In this document: positions 15,789 to 26,533 of the stretch, piece by piece
Layout of the letters: each line of letters begins with the position of its first letter
How positions within the stretch are numbered: position 1 is the stretch's first letter
NCBI GenBank assembly: GCA_900465915.1
Contig: UBKJ01000023.1
Coordinates: 1 to 64,000 of the forward strand
Source of the DNA: Hyphomicrobiales bacterium
GTDB taxonomy: Bacteria; Pseudomonadota; Alphaproteobacteria; Rhizobiales; Rhizobiaceae
DNA length: 64,000 nucleotides
Direction: 5' to 3'
Made by a program: the position numbers and the translations under genes
The notes under the pieces: model-generated
Database searches by the model: none
Told to the model about the DNA's origin: nothing
What the model saw: the letters and a program-made list of their open reading frames with translations, nothing else

Positions 15789-16777
15789 GCGATCCGATCA
15801 AGGATACGGCCGGCGCCAAGCCGCGGCCGAACGTCAATTTCAGGTCCGCGCTGCAAACGCTCGGAATGCTGCCGATCCTGATCGCGCTGGCGATCGGGTT
15901 CCATCTTTTGACCGGCCGGTTCCTGTCGGTCAACAACCTGTCCATCGTCATGCAGCAGGCGTCGATCAACACGGTGCTGGCGGCGGGCATGACCTTCGTC
16001 ATCCTCACCGGCGGCATCGACCTGTCGGTCGGCTCGACGCTGGCCATGTCGGCCATGTTCGCGCTGATCGTCAGCCTCATCCCCGGCTTCGGCATGCTGG
16101 GCGTCGGCGCGGCGCTTTTGGCCGGCCTCGCCTGCGGGCTGGTCAACGGCGTGCTGATCGCGGCGCTGCGGCTGCCGCCCTTCATCGTGACGCTTGGCAC
16201 GCTGACCGCCTATCGCGGCGTGGCGCGCTTCGTCGGCGGCGACACCACCGTCTTCAACTCCGACCTGCCCTTCGCCTTCATCGGCAACGGCTCCCTGCTC
16301 GGCGTGCCGTGGCTGGTGGTGATCGCCTTCCTGATCATCCTCGTCTCCTGGGTGATCCTCACCCGCACCGTGCTGGGCACCTGGATCTACGCCGTCGGCG
16401 GCAACCCGGAAGCCGCGCGCCTGACCGGCATCAAGACCTGGAAGGTGCTCCTGTTCGTCTATGGCGCCTCGGGCCTGCTGGCGGGCCTTGGCGGCGCCAT
16501 GTCGGCGGCGCGGCTTTACGCCGCCAACGGATTGCAGCTCGGCCAGGCCTACGAGCTCGACGCCATCGCGGCCGTCATCCTCGGCGGCACCAGCTTCGTC
16601 GGCGGCGTCGGCTCGATCTGGGGCACGCTGGTCGGCGCGCTGATCATCGCCGTCCTGTCCAACGGTCTCATCCTCGTCGGGGTGTCCGACATCTGGCAGT
16701 ACATCATCAAGGGCCTGGTCATCATCGGCGCGGTGGCGCTCGACCGCTATCGGTCCAAAGGCAACGTTCGCACCTGA
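15785..16777 (+). CDS. sugar ABC transporter permease (RbsC-like)
   Basis: 330-aa inner-membrane permease with about eight to ten hydrophobic segments. The family loop is present ([23 protein letters not shown]), which contacts the ATPase, as is the [12 protein letters not shown] segment after the second helix. The ATG at 15785 overlaps the ATPase stop; a longer frame upstream is only read-through of an open frame. It is part of a tight ATPase-permease-binding protein operon. Confidence 0.92.
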   Translation: MSDPIKDTAGAKPRPNVNFRSALQTLGMLPILIALAIGFHLLTGRFLSVNNLSIVMQQASINTVLAAGMTFVILTGGIDLSVGSTLAMSAMFALIVSLIPGFGMLGVGAALLAGLACGLVNGVLIAALRLPPFIVTLGTLTAYRGVARFVGGDTTVFNSDLPFAFIGNGSLLGVPWLVVIAFLIILVSWVILTRTVLGTWIYAVGGNPEAARLTGIKTWKVLLFVYGASGLLAGLGGAMSAARLYAANGLQLGQAYELDAIAAVILGGTSFVGGVGSIWGTLVGALIIAVLSNGLILVGVSDIWQYIIKGLVIIGAVALDRYRSKGNVRT

Positions 16778-16828
16778 ATGGTTCAGGTCGACCCGGCGGG
16801 CGAGGACCCGCAATGTGAGGAGAAAAGC

Positions 16829-17767
16829 ATGAGCCTGAAAACTTTCGTCGGCGTCGCCGGCTGCGCATTCGCGCTGATGGCCGGAACCGCGCTCGCCCAG
16901 GACAAGCCGGTCAACAGCGTCGGCATTTCCGTCGGCAGCCTCGGCAATCCGTTCTACGTCGCCGCCGTCAAGGGCATCACCGACGCCGCCAAGAAGCTGA
17001 ACCCGAACGTCAAGATCACCGCCGTCTCGGCCGATTACGACCTCAACAAGCAGCTCTCGCAGATCGACAGCTTCGTCGGCTCGGGCGTCGACATCATGAT
17101 GATCGTGCCGGTCGACCCCAAGGCCAGCGTGCCGGCGGTGCAGAAGGCCAAGGACGCCGGCATCGTGGTCGGCGCCTTCGACACCACCGCCAGCAACGCC
17201 GACGTCAGCGTGTCGACCAACAACGTCAAGGCCGGCGAGGAGGCCTGCGAATATCTGGCCGACCATCTGGGCGGCAAGGGCAACATCGTCATCCTCAACG
17301 GCGTGCAGGTGTCGGCCGTGGTCGACCGCCTCCAGGGCTGCAAGAGCGTCCTCGCCAAGCATCCCGACATGAAGATCGTCGCCGACCAGAACACAACTGG
17401 TAGTCGCGACGGCGGTTTGCAGGTGATGCAGAGCATCCTCACCGCGCAGGACAAGATCGACGGCGTGTTCGCGGTCAACGATCCGGCCGCCATCGGCGGC
17501 GACCTCGCGGCCAAGCAGCTCAACCGCAAGGAATTCATCATCACCTCCGTCGACGGCGCGCCGGACGTGGAGAACCTGCTCAAGAGCGGCAACACGCTGA
17601 TCAAGGCCTCGGCCTCGCAGGACCCCTACACCATGGCCGCCCATTCCTTCGACCTGGCCGTGCAGGCCTTCGAGGGCAAGAAGCCGGCCGAGAGCACCGT
17701 GCTGCTCGATCCCAAGCTGATCACCGCCGACAACATCGCCTCCTACAAGGGCTGGACGTCGCACTGA
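16829..17767 (+). CDS. sugar-binding protein of RbsB-type ABC importer
   Basis: 312-aa periplasmic binding protein (Peripla_BP_4 type). The signal peptide ends near ALAQD. Two Rossmann-like lobes follow: VGISVGSLGNPFYVA starts the first, GTGSRDGGLQVMQSIL lies at the hinge, and FAVNDPAAIGGDLAAKQ is typical of RbsB-type proteins. TGAGGAGA precedes the ATG. A strong terminator follows, so the operon from transketolase probably ends here. The ligand is probably a pentose or pentitol given the neighbours. Confidence 0.9.
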   Translation: MSLKTFVGVAGCAFALMAGTALAQDKPVNSVGISVGSLGNPFYVAAVKGITDAAKKLNPNVKITAVSADYDLNKQLSQIDSFVGSGVDIMMIVPVDPKASVPAVQKAKDAGIVVGAFDTTASNADVSVSTNNVKAGEEACEYLADHLGGKGNIVILNGVQVSAVVDRLQGCKSVLAKHPDMKIVADQNTTGSRDGGLQVMQSILTAQDKIDGVFAVNDPAAIGGDLAAKQLNRKEFIITSVDGAPDVENLLKSGNTLIKASASQDPYTMAAHSFDLAVQAFEGKKPAESTVLLDPKLITADNIASYKGWTSH

Positions 17768-17793
17768 CCGCGTGAACGATCCGGCGAAACGAA

Positions 17794-17825
17794 AGCGGCC
17801 CCGGTTTCCCCGGGGCCGCTTTTTT
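17794..17825. terminator. rho-independent terminator after the RbsB-type gene
   Basis: An 11-bp GC-rich stem (AGCGGCCCCGG 17794-17804 with CCGGGGCCGCT 17810-17820) is followed by five Ts. It lies between the plus-strand binding-protein gene and the minus-strand ROK gene and may work in both directions. Confidence 0.85.
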
Positions 17826-17841
17826 CATGCGCGTCCTTTTG

Positions 17842-19098
17842 TCAGGCCACCCGTCGCCGATTGTCCTGCGCGCGCAAAAAGCGCTCGATCAGGGCGTCGA
17901 CGTTCTCGCGGGCGAAGACGTCGTCCAGCACCAGATGGGCGGCGCCGAACAGCGCGCTGTCGGGATGCGGGTCGGCGAGCACGATGGACAGCTCGCGCGT
18001 GGCGAGCGGCAGGCAGCGCTGGTAGACCAGCTCGCGCACGCCGGACAGCAGATATTCGCCGGTGCGCGCCAGCGTGCCGCCGACGACGATGAGCGAAGGG
18101 TTGAGGATGCTGACCACGTCCGAGGCGACCTCGCCGATGGTCTGGCCGGCGCGGCGCACCATCATGATGGCCTCGGGCTTGTTGGCCTCGACCAGGTCGA
18201 CGACGTCGCGGGCGTTGAAGGCGCGGAAGTCGAGCGAGCGCAGGTCGCGGGCGATGGCCCAGCCGGCGGCGCGCGCCTCGACGCAGCCGAGCTTGCCGCA
18301 GCGGCAGAGCGGGGAATCGGCCGAGGAGAACTGGATATGGCCGATGTCGCCGGCCGCGCCTTGCGCGCCGCGGAAAATCCGGCCGCCGGTGACGATGCCG
18401 CTGCCGATGCCGGTGCCGGCCTTGATGAAGAACATGTCGTCGACGGCGGGGAAGTTGCGCCTATGCTCGTAGATCGTCATCAGGTTGACGTCGTTCTCGA
18501 CATAGACCGGCGCGTCGTAGCGGTCGCTCAGCCAGCGCTTGATGTCGAACTCGTCCCAGCCCGGCAGCACTGAGGGGCCGACGACGCAGCCGCGCTTGAA
18601 ATCGACCGGCGTGGGCAGGCTGAGGCTGACGCCGCACAGGATGCGGCCGGCGACGCCCTCGTCGTCGAGCAACGCCGAGAAGGCGTCGTGGATGCGTTCG
18701 AGGGTGAGCGGCGGCGCGTCCTCGCGCGACATCTCGATGGTGGTCTGGCAGATGAGGGCGGGCGCGAGGTCCATGGCGGCGAGTTGGATATGCGTCTCGC
18801 CGATATTGGCGACGAGGATGGCGCCCGCGGCCTCCTGCACGGCCAGAACGCGCGTCGGCCGGCCGCCGCTGGGCAGGGTCTGCTCCGTCTCGCGCACCAG
18901 CCCCGCCGCCAGAAGCGCGTTGAGCCTTTGCGTCATGGTGACCCGCGACAGGCCGGAGGCGTCGAGAATGGCCGCGCGCGACGTGGCCGCGCCCGTCGCG
19001 ATCAGGGAAAGAATCTCGCCGCAATTGACCAGCGGCGAGCCTTCGAGCATGGCTTCGGCTTTTTTCACGAATCGGCCCCTCCCGTGGGTCGCTTCCAT
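17842..19098 (-). CDS. ROK family transcriptional regulator (XylR/NagC-like)
   Basis: 418-aa repressor with an N-terminal winged helix (SRAAILDASGLSRVTMTQRL) and a C-terminal ROK sugar-kinase-like domain. The ligand-domain motifs are YVENDVNL, GTGIGSGIV, the GDIGHIQ histidine and the zinc motif CRCGKLGC. It stands alone on the minus strand between the two sugar transporter operons. It is therefore the obvious candidate regulator of both, probably released by the imported sugar or its phosphate. An internal ATG at 19050 would remove 16 residues; neither start has a clear Shine-Dalgarno. Confidence 0.9.
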   Translation of the reverse strand: MEATHGRGRFVKKAEAMLEGSPLVNCGEILSLIATGAATSRAAILDASGLSRVTMTQRLNALLAAGLVRETEQTLPSGGRPTRVLAVQEAAGAILVANIGETHIQLAAMDLAPALICQTTIEMSREDAPPLTLERIHDAFSALLDDEGVAGRILCGVSLSLPTPVDFKRGCVVGPSVLPGWDEFDIKRWLSDRYDAPVYVENDVNLMTIYEHRRNFPAVDDMFFIKAGTGIGSGIVTGGRIFRGAQGAAGDIGHIQFSSADSPLCRCGKLGCVEARAAGWAIARDLRSLDFRAFNARDVVDLVEANKPEAIMMVRRAGQTIGEVASDVVSILNPSLIVVGGTLARTGEYLLSGVRELVYQRCLPLATRELSIVLADPHPDSALFGAAHLVLDDVFARENVDALIERFLRAQDNRRRVA

Positions 19099-19189
19099 CG
19101 AGCGCCAATCTATCGTCCGCCGCGCGGCCCATAAAGCGCTAATCTGCCGCCGGACGCGAATAGTTTTGGATATTTGTATATATAAGTGA

Positions 19190-19219
19190 CTTGCCTTTTA
19201 TAAAAATAAATTTATAAGG
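19190..19219 (+). promoter_or_regulatory. promoter with overlapping inverted repeat, polyol transporter operon
   Basis: CTTGCC (19190-19195), a 17-base spacer and TATAAG (19213-19218) form a good promoter. Across spacer and -10 lies an inverted repeat, CCTTTTATAAA (19194-19204) against TTTATAAGG (19211-19219), with one bulged base. A repressor bound there would block the -10. The half-site ATTTGTA at 19172-19178 lies just upstream. Confidence 0.5.
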
Positions 19220-19321
19220 GACTGGCTCGCCGGGGAGGATGGAGCCACGCTTTCGCCTTTGGCGGCGGCGTCCGGCAAGGAGGCCGGAGGCGGGCATGCG
19301 TTCATATTTGGGAGGAGGCCC

Positions 19322-20629
19322 ATGAAGAAATCGCTTGCAGCAGCGGCCGCGCTGCTTCTGTCGTCCGTATCGGCTTTCGCGCAGACGACGATCACCATCG
19401 GCACCGTCAACAACGCCGACATGGTCGTCATGCAGGAACTGTCGAAAGTGTTCGAGCAGAGCCACCCGGACATCAAGCTCAACTGGGTCGTGCTGGAGGA
19501 GAACGTGCTCCGCCAGCGGCTGACCACCGACATCACCACCAAGTCCGGCCAGTTCGACGTCATGACCATCGGCCTCTACGAGGCGCCGATGTGGGGCAAG
19601 AAGGGCTGGCTCGCCTCCTTCGACAATCCGCCCGCGTCCTACAAGATCGACGACGTGCTGAAATCGGTGCGCGACGGCCTGGCCGTCGACGGCAAGCAAT
19701 ATGCGCTGCCCTTCTACGCCGAAAGCCAGATGACCTTCTACCGCAAGGACCTGTTCGACGCGGCCAACCTCAAGATGCCGGAAGAGCCGACCTGGAAGGA
19801 CATCGAGGGCTTCGCCGCGGCGCTCAACAAGCCCGACCAGGGCGTCTACGGCATCTGCCTGCGCGGCAAGCCGGGCTGGGGCGAGAATGTCGGCCAGATC
19901 ACGCCGACCGCCAACGGCTTCGGCGCGCGCTGGTTCGACATGGACTGGAAGCCGCAGCTCACCTCGCCCGAATGGAAGGCGGCGCTGAGCACCTATACCG
20001 ACCTTCTCAAGAAATACGGCCCTCCCGGCGCGGCCTCGAACGGCTTCAACGAGAACCTGGCGCTGTTCGCCACCGGCAAATGCGCCATGTGGATCGACGC
20101 CACCGTCGCCGCCAGCTTCCTGCAGGACGAGAACCAGAGCACGGTGATCGGCAAGGTCGGCTACGCCATGTCGCCCTACGGCACGTCGAAGACCGGCTAT
20201 CATTACCTGTGGTCCTGGGCGCTGGGCGTGCCGTCCTCGTCCAAGGCCAAGGAAGCGGCGCAGGAATTCGTCTACTGGGCCACGTCGCCGGACTATATCC
20301 AGCTCGTCGCCAAGGAGAAGGGCTGGGGCGCCGTGCCGCCCGGCACCCGCGCCTCGACCTACGCCTCGAAGGAATACCAGGAGGCCGCGCCCTTCGCCGC
20401 GATGACGCTGAAGTCGATCGAATCGGCCGACCTGCATCATCCGACCAAGGACAAGGTCCCCTATTACGGCATCAGCTTCGTCGGCATTCCCGAATTCCAG
20501 AGCCTCGGCACCACCGCCGGGCAGGAATTCACCGCGGCGCTGACCGGCGAGAAGACCGTCGACCAGGCCTTGCAGGCGGTGCAGGACTTCGCCGAGCGCA
20601 CGATGAAGGAAGCCGGCTACATCAAGTGA
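19322..20629 (+). CDS. polyol-type ABC transporter substrate-binding protein (SmoE/MtlE-like)
   Basis: 435-aa family 1 extracellular solute-binding protein. The signal peptide is MKKSLAAAAALLLSSVSAFA with cleavage before QTT. Motifs such as LPFYAESQMTFYRKDLF and the YLWSWALGVP stretch resemble sorbitol/mannitol-binding proteins of alphaproteobacteria. GGGAGGAGG precedes the ATG; an open extension to 19259 is discarded. It leads an operon of two permeases, an ATPase and two dehydrogenases, which points to a sugar alcohol such as xylitol, arabitol or sorbitol. Confidence 0.9.
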   Translation: MKKSLAAAAALLLSSVSAFAQTTITIGTVNNADMVVMQELSKVFEQSHPDIKLNWVVLEENVLRQRLTTDITTKSGQFDVMTIGLYEAPMWGKKGWLASFDNPPASYKIDDVLKSVRDGLAVDGKQYALPFYAESQMTFYRKDLFDAANLKMPEEPTWKDIEGFAAALNKPDQGVYGICLRGKPGWGENVGQITPTANGFGARWFDMDWKPQLTSPEWKAALSTYTDLLKKYGPPGAASNGFNENLALFATGKCAMWIDATVAASFLQDENQSTVIGKVGYAMSPYGTSKTGYHYLWSWALGVPSSSKAKEAAQEFVYWATSPDYIQLVAKEKGWGAVPPGTRASTYASKEYQEAAPFAAMTLKSIESADLHHPTKDKVPYYGISFVGIPEFQSLGTTAGQEFTAALTGEKTVDQALQAVQDFAERTMKEAGYIK

Positions 20630-20637
20630 GCCGAAAG

Positions 20638-20660
20638 GCGCGGGAACCCGTTTCCCGCGC
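20638..20660 (+). promoter_or_regulatory. intra-operon hairpin after the polyol-binding protein gene
   Basis: Perfect 9-bp stem GCGCGGGAA (20638-20646) with TTCCCGCGC (20652-20660), starting nine bases after the stop and without a T-run. It matches the arrangement after the binding-protein gene at 639-672 and fits differential expression within the operon. Confidence 0.5.
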
Positions 20661-20728
20661 TGCTTTGAGCCGTGGGGGCCGCATGGAGGCGGCCGCCAGA
20701 CGCTCGTTTGAGGGAGGAACAGGCGACC

Positions 20729-21619
20729 ATGCGCATCGTCAAGACGCGAAAATCCGCCGGACCGCACGTCCGCACCCTGCCGCTGATGATCCCCGCCGTC
20801 GGGCCGCTGCTTTTGTGGATGATCGTCCCGCTGGTGATGACGCTCTATTTCTCCGTGCTGCGCTACAGCCTGCTCGACCAGGCCGCCACGGCGTTCATCG
20901 GCCTCGGCAACTATTCCTATTTCCTCGGCGACCCGGCGCTGTGGAGCTCGATCCTCAACACGCTCTTGCTCGTCGGCGGCGTCCTGATCGCCAGCCTCGT
21001 CATCGGCGTGGGACTGGCGGTGGTCTATTACGAAGGCTTCTTCGGCGCCTCGCTGGCGCGGCTTCTCGTCATCGCGCCCTTCTTCGTCATGCCCACCGTG
21101 GCGGCGCTGGTGTGGAAGAACCTGCTGATGCATCCGGTCAACGGGCTGTTCGCCTATCTGTGCCGCAGCCTCGGCCTGCCGGTGATCGACTGGTTCTCCG
21201 CCATGCCGCTGACCTCGATCGGCATCATCGTCACCTGGCAATGGGCGCCCTTCGCGACGCTGATCCTGCTCACCGCCATCCAGTCGCTCGACCGCGACCA
21301 GATCGAGGCGGCGCGCATGGACGGGGCGCGGGGCTTGCGGCTCTTCTACCACATCACCCTGCCGCACCTGTCGCGGGCGATCGGCGTGGTGGCGATGATC
21401 GAGACCATCTTCCTCCTGTCGATCTTCGCCGAGATCCTCGTCACCACCAATGGCGGGCCGGGCAACGCCACCACGACGCTGCCTTATCTCATCTACAAGA
21501 CCGCGCTTCTCGACTTCAACGTCGGCCTCGCCTCGACGGGGGGCATCTTCGCGGTCGTGCTGGCCAATATCGTCGGCTTCTTCCTGATCCGCACCATTTC
21601 CCGCAATCTGGACGCCTGA
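20729..21619 (+). CDS. polyol ABC transporter permease 1 (SmoF/MtlF-like)
   Basis: 296-aa MalF-type permease with six hydrophobic segments. The EAA loop is visible in QIEAARMDGARGLRLFYHITLPHL. AGGGAGGA lies 10 bases before the ATG at 20729; the upstream in-frame ATG at 20672 lacks such a site. It forms the channel with the next gene, which begins two bases after this stop codon ends. Confidence 0.92.
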   Translation: MRIVKTRKSAGPHVRTLPLMIPAVGPLLLWMIVPLVMTLYFSVLRYSLLDQAATAFIGLGNYSYFLGDPALWSSILNTLLLVGGVLIASLVIGVGLAVVYYEGFFGASLARLLVIAPFFVMPTVAALVWKNLLMHPVNGLFAYLCRSLGLPVIDWFSAMPLTSIGIIVTWQWAPFATLILLTAIQSLDRDQIEAARMDGARGLRLFYHITLPHLSRAIGVVAMIETIFLLSIFAEILVTTNGGPGNATTTLPYLIYKTALLDFNVGLASTGGIFAVVLANIVGFFLIRTISRNLDA

Positions 21620-21620
21620 G

Positions 21621-22442
21621 ATGAAGACCGCACCGGCAATCCGCATCGCGACCTTCCTGATCGGCTGGCTCGCGGCGCTCCTGTTCTTCTTCCCGATCTT
21701 CTGGATGGGGCTGACGGCGTTCAAGACCGAGGCCGGCGCGCTGGCGAGCCCGCCGACGTTGTTCTTCTCGCCGACGCTGGTCAACATGCGCGCGGTGCTG
21801 GACCGCGCCGACTACCTGCATTTCTTCGGCAATTCGGTGATCATCGCCTTCGGCGCCACGCTGCTCGCCATCGCGCTCGGAACGCCGGCCGCCTACGCCA
21901 TGGCCTTCTTTCCCAAGAAGAACACCAAGGACGTGCTGATGTGGATGCTGTCGACCAAGATGATGCCGGCGGTGGGCGTGCTGATGCCGATCTACCTCAT
22001 CTTCCGCGACGCCGGCCTGCTCGACAGCCATCTCGGCCTGATCGTCATCTACACGCTGATGAACCTGCCGCTGGTGGTGTGGCTGATCTACACCTTCTTC
22101 AAGGACATCCCGAAGGACCTGATCGAGGCGGCGCGCATGGACGGCGCCGGGCCGGTCAAGCAGTTCTTCCTGCTTCTGCTGCCGCTGACGGCGCCCGGCC
22201 TCGCCTCGACGGCGCTCTTGTCGGTGATCTTCATCTGGAACGAGGCCTTCTGGAGCATCAACCTCACCGTCACCAAGGCGACGCCGCTGACGGCCTTCAT
22301 CGCCTCCTTCTCCAGCCCGCAGGGCCTGTTCTGGGCCAAGCTGTCCTGCGCCTCGCTGCTGGCGGTGGCGCCGATCCTGGCGCTCGGCTGGCTGACGCAG
22401 AAACAACTCGTGCGCGGGCTCACCTTCGGCGCCGTCAAATAG
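21621..22442 (+). CDS. polyol ABC transporter permease 2 (SmoG/MtlG-like)
   Basis: 273-aa MalG-type permease with six hydrophobic segments. The EAA loop is DLIEAARMDGAGPVKQFFLL. It sits one base behind the first permease, so translation is coupled. The polyol subgroup is supported by the neighbouring binding protein and dehydrogenases rather than by a motif of its own. Confidence 0.92.
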   Translation: MKTAPAIRIATFLIGWLAALLFFFPIFWMGLTAFKTEAGALASPPTLFFSPTLVNMRAVLDRADYLHFFGNSVIIAFGATLLAIALGTPAAYAMAFFPKKNTKDVLMWMLSTKMMPAVGVLMPIYLIFRDAGLLDSHLGLIVIYTLMNLPLVVWLIYTFFKDIPKDLIEAARMDGAGPVKQFFLLLLPLTAPGLASTALLSVIFIWNEAFWSINLTVTKATPLTAFIASFSSPQGLFWAKLSCASLLAVAPILALGWLTQKQLVRGLTFGAVK

Positions 22443-22452
22443 GGGAATTCCC

Positions 22453-23538
<1,086 letters not shown>

Positions 23539-23553
23539 TTTCTGGAGGAAATA

Positions 23554-24327
23554 ATGTATTTGCAGCGACAACGCCTCGACGGCCGCACGGCCTTCATCAC
23601 CGGAGCCGCGCGCGGCATCGGCTTCAGCACCGCCGAGGCGCTGGCCGAGGCCGGGGCGCGCGTCGTCCTGTCCGGCCTCGACGCCGACACGGTCGGCGAG
23701 GCGGCCGACGCGCTGAAGGCCAGGGGCCACGAGGCCGAGGCCGTCGTCCTCGACGTCACGCAGGAGGACGCCTGCGAGGAGGTCGCCGCCCGCTTCAACC
23801 GCGACGGCGCCGGCGTCGACATCCTGGTCGCCAACGCCGGCGTCGCCTGGCCGGACACCCGGGCCGAGGACCTCGACGCCGCCGCCTGGCGGCGGGTGCT
23901 GGACGTCAACCTCAACGGCGCCTTCTGGAGCTGCCGCGCCTTCGGCCGCCCGATGCTGGCGCGCCGGCGCGGGGCCATCGTCGCGGTCGGCTCCATGTCC
24001 GGCTTCGTCTCCAACAAGCCGCAGAACCAGGTCCATTACAACGCCTCCAAGGCGGGGCTGCACCATCTGGTGCGGTCGCTGGCCGGCGAATGGGCGGATC
24101 GCGGCGTGCGCGTCAACGCCGTGGCGCCGACCTATGTCAACACGCTGATGTCCAACGTCACCGCCAAGGACCCCGCCTATTACGGGCCGTGGATGGAGGG
24201 CACGCCGATGAAGCGCATGGTCGAGCCCGAGGAAGTGGCCTCGGTCAACCTGTTCCTCGCCTCCGACGCCTCGAGCGGCATGACCGGCTCGGTGGTGCTG
24301 GTCGACGCCGGCTACACGATCTGGTGA
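23554..24327 (+). CDS. SDR family sugar-alcohol dehydrogenase
   Basis: 257-aa classical SDR. The cofactor motif is TGAARGIG, NAG follows in LVANAGVAW, catalytic Ser is in VGSMSGF and Tyr/Lys in YNASK. TGGAGGAAA precedes the ATG. It lies 15 bases after the transporter ATPase. Placed between a polyol transporter and a medium-chain polyol dehydrogenase, it probably oxidises a pentitol, tetritol or the derived ketose; D-arabitol, D-threitol and galactitol dehydrogenases belong to the same group. Confidence 0.85.
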   Translation: MYLQRQRLDGRTAFITGAARGIGFSTAEALAEAGARVVLSGLDADTVGEAADALKARGHEAEAVVLDVTQEDACEEVAARFNRDGAGVDILVANAGVAWPDTRAEDLDAAAWRRVLDVNLNGAFWSCRAFGRPMLARRRGAIVAVGSMSGFVSNKPQNQVHYNASKAGLHHLVRSLAGEWADRGVRVNAVAPTYVNTLMSNVTAKDPAYYGPWMEGTPMKRMVEPEEVASVNLFLASDASSGMTGSVVLVDAGYTIW

Positions 24328-24390
24328 GCCCGCGAAACATTTCCCCGCGGCGTCGCCCCCGCGCGCCGCACCAACATCCGGAGACACTCC

Positions 24391-25425
24391 ATGCGCGCCT
24401 TGGTGCTTGAGAAGAAGGGCGTCCTGTCCCTTCGCGATATCGATCTTCCGCAGACGCTCGGCCCCGACGACGTCCGCATCAAGATGCACACGGTCGGCAT
24501 CTGCGGCAGCGACGTGCATTATTACGTCCATGGCGAGGCCGGCCCCTGCGTGGTGCGCGCGCCGATGGTGCTGGGCCACGAGGCCTCGGGCACGGTGATC
24601 GAGACCGGCGCCAACGTGAAGAACCTCAAGGCCGGCGACCGCGTCTGCATGGAGCCGGGCGTGCCGGACTTCAAGTCCAAGGCGACCAAGCTCGGCAAGT
24701 ACAATGTCGACCCGGCGGTGACCTTCTGGGCGACGCCGCCGGTGCATGGCTGCCTGACCGAGAGCGTGGTGCATCCGGCCGCCTTCACCTACCGGCTGCC
24801 GGACAATGTCAGCTTCGGCGAGGCGGCGATGGTGGAGCCCTTCGCGGTCGGCATGCAGGCGGCCGTCAAGGCGCGCATCACCCCCGGCGACGTGGCGGTG
24901 GTGCTGGGCGCGGGCACGATCGGCGTCATGATCGCGCTGGCGGCGCTGGCCGGCGGCTGCTCCAAGGTGCTGATCACCGACCTGCACCAGCCCAAGCTCG
25001 ACATCGCCGGCCGCTATGACGGGATCGTGCCGGTCAACCTGTCGCGCGAGGACGTCAAGCAGAAGGTGCTGGAGCATACGGACGGCTGGGGCGCCAATAT
25101 CGTCTTCGAGGCGAGCGGCGCGTCGCAGGCCATCGCCAGCCTCGTGGACCTGTGCGGCCCGGGCGGAACCATCGTGCTGGTGGGCGTGCCGATGCACGCG
25201 CATTCGCTCGACATCGCCGGCGCGATCAACAAGGAGGTGGAGATTCGCACCGTCTTCCGCTACGCCAACGTCTTCGACCGGGCGCTGAACCTGATCGCCT
25301 CGGGCAAGGTCGATCTCAAGCCGCTGATTTCGCACACCTTTTCTTTCGAGGAAAGCGTGCAGGCCTTTGAGCGGGCGGCGAAGGGGCTTCCCGACGACGT
25401 CAAGTTGCAGATCACGCTCGATTGA
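24391..25425 (+). CDS. zinc-dependent xylitol/L-iditol-type dehydrogenase
   Basis: 344-aa medium-chain dehydrogenase. The catalytic zinc ligands are expected at Cys in [13 protein letters not shown] in LGHEASG and Glu in VEPFAVG; the NAD site is LGAGTIGVM. The loop that binds a structural zinc in many relatives has no cysteine set ([16 protein letters not shown]), as in the xylitol-dehydrogenase branch that also shows [11 protein letters not shown]. It probably turns a pentitol into a pentulose for the AraB-like kinase at 12596-14188. Confidence 0.87.
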   Translation: MRALVLEKKGVLSLRDIDLPQTLGPDDVRIKMHTVGICGSDVHYYVHGEAGPCVVRAPMVLGHEASGTVIETGANVKNLKAGDRVCMEPGVPDFKSKATKLGKYNVDPAVTFWATPPVHGCLTESVVHPAAFTYRLPDNVSFGEAAMVEPFAVGMQAAVKARITPGDVAVVLGAGTIGVMIALAALAGGCSKVLITDLHQPKLDIAGRYDGIVPVNLSREDVKQKVLEHTDGWGANIVFEASGASQAIASLVDLCGPGGTIVLVGVPMHAHSLDIAGAINKEVEIRTVFRYANVFDRALNLIASGKVDLKPLISHTFSFEESVQAFERAAKGLPDDVKLQITLD

Positions 25426-25517
25426 CGCAATATGCGACACCGATGAATCGTGTTAATCCATCCGCGGCGGCGCAAACGCCGCGGAGGCAACAATGAAAGT
25501 GTGTGGAGACGAACAGC

Positions 25518-26474
25518 ATGTTCAAGCTTGACCAACTGCGCGACATGACCACCGTCGTCGCCGATACCGGCGACATCGAGGCCGTGGCCCGCCTGAAGCC
25601 CGTGGATTGCACCACCAATCCCACGATCGTCCTCAAGGCGCTGGGCACGCCGATGTTCGCCGACGCGGTCAAGGAAGCCGTCGCCTGGGGCAAGTCGCAG
25701 AACGGAAACGGCGACGCCGTCGTGTCCGCCGTCGCCGACCGCCTGGCGATCTCCGTCGGCGCGGCGCTGGTGGGCCTCGTGCCCGGCCGCGTCTCGACCG
25801 AGGTCGACGCCGACCTGTCCTTCGACACCGAGGCCTCCATCGCCAAGGCCCGCCAGATCGTCGCCGCCTACAAGGAGCGCGGCATCGAGCGCGACCGCAT
25901 CCTGATCAAGCTCGCCTCGACCTGGGAAGGCATCCGCGCCGCGGAAGTGCTGCAGAAGGAAGGCATCGACTGCAACCTGACCCTGCTGTTCAGCATGGCC
26001 CAGGCCGTGGCCTGCGCCGACGCCGGCGTGTTCCTGATCTCGCCCTTCGTCGGCCGCATCCTCGACTGGTACAAGAAGTCGACCGGCAAGGACTACACGT
26101 CCGAGGAAGATCCGGGCGTCGTCTCCGTCCGCGCGATCTACAACTACTACAAGGCCAACGGCATCGACACCATCGTCATGGGCGCGTCGTTCCGCAACGC
26201 CGGCGAGATCGAGGCGCTGGCGGGCTGCGACCGGCTGACCATCAGCCCGGCGCTGCTCGAGGAGCTGGCCAAGGCCGAGGGCAAGCTGGAGCGCAAGCTG
26301 TCGCCGGACAAGATCACCCCCGCCGCCCCGATCAAGATGGACGAAAAAACCTTCCGCTGGATGATGAACGAGGACGCCATGGCGACCGAGAAACTCTCGG
26401 AAGGCATCCGCCAGTTCGGCAAGGACCTCGGCGCCCTGCGCGACCTGGTCCGCAAGGAAATGGCCGCGGCCTGA
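25518..26474 (+). CDS. tal: transaldolase
   Basis: 318-aa TalB-type transaldolase, moving dihydroxyacetone units between sugar phosphates. The Schiff-base lysine is in [12 protein letters not shown], the N-terminal [10 protein letters not shown] aspartate/asparagine region is present, and [11 protein letters not shown] forms the substrate barrel. I start at the ATG at 25518, nine bases after GGAG; a GTG at 25503 would place that site within the gene. It probably ends the polyol operon and complements the transketolase of the first operon. A strong terminator follows. Confidence 0.94.
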   Translation: MFKLDQLRDMTTVVADTGDIEAVARLKPVDCTTNPTIVLKALGTPMFADAVKEAVAWGKSQNGNGDAVVSAVADRLAISVGAALVGLVPGRVSTEVDADLSFDTEASIAKARQIVAAYKERGIERDRILIKLASTWEGIRAAEVLQKEGIDCNLTLLFSMAQAVACADAGVFLISPFVGRILDWYKKSTGKDYTSEEDPGVVSVRAIYNYYKANGIDTIVMGASFRNAGEIEALAGCDRLTISPALLEELAKAEGKLERKLSPDKITPAAPIKMDEKTFRWMMNEDAMATEKLSEGIRQFGKDLGALRDLVRKEMAAA

Positions 26475-26496
26475 TCGCAGGCTGTTGCAAGCGATA

Positions 26497-26533
26497 ACGG
26501 CGGCGGCGGCGAAAGCCGCCGCCGTTTGTTTTT
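26497..26533 (+). terminator. rho-independent terminator after transaldolase
   Basis: ACGGCGGCGGC (26497-26507) pairs with GCCGCCGCCGT (26515-26525), followed by TTTGTTTTT. Confidence 0.85.

Noticed and set aside
19139..21787. 882-codon minus-strand frame opposite the polyol-binding protein and first permease genes
   Set aside because: Low-complexity charged composition and no ribosome site; the plus-strand genes are clear.
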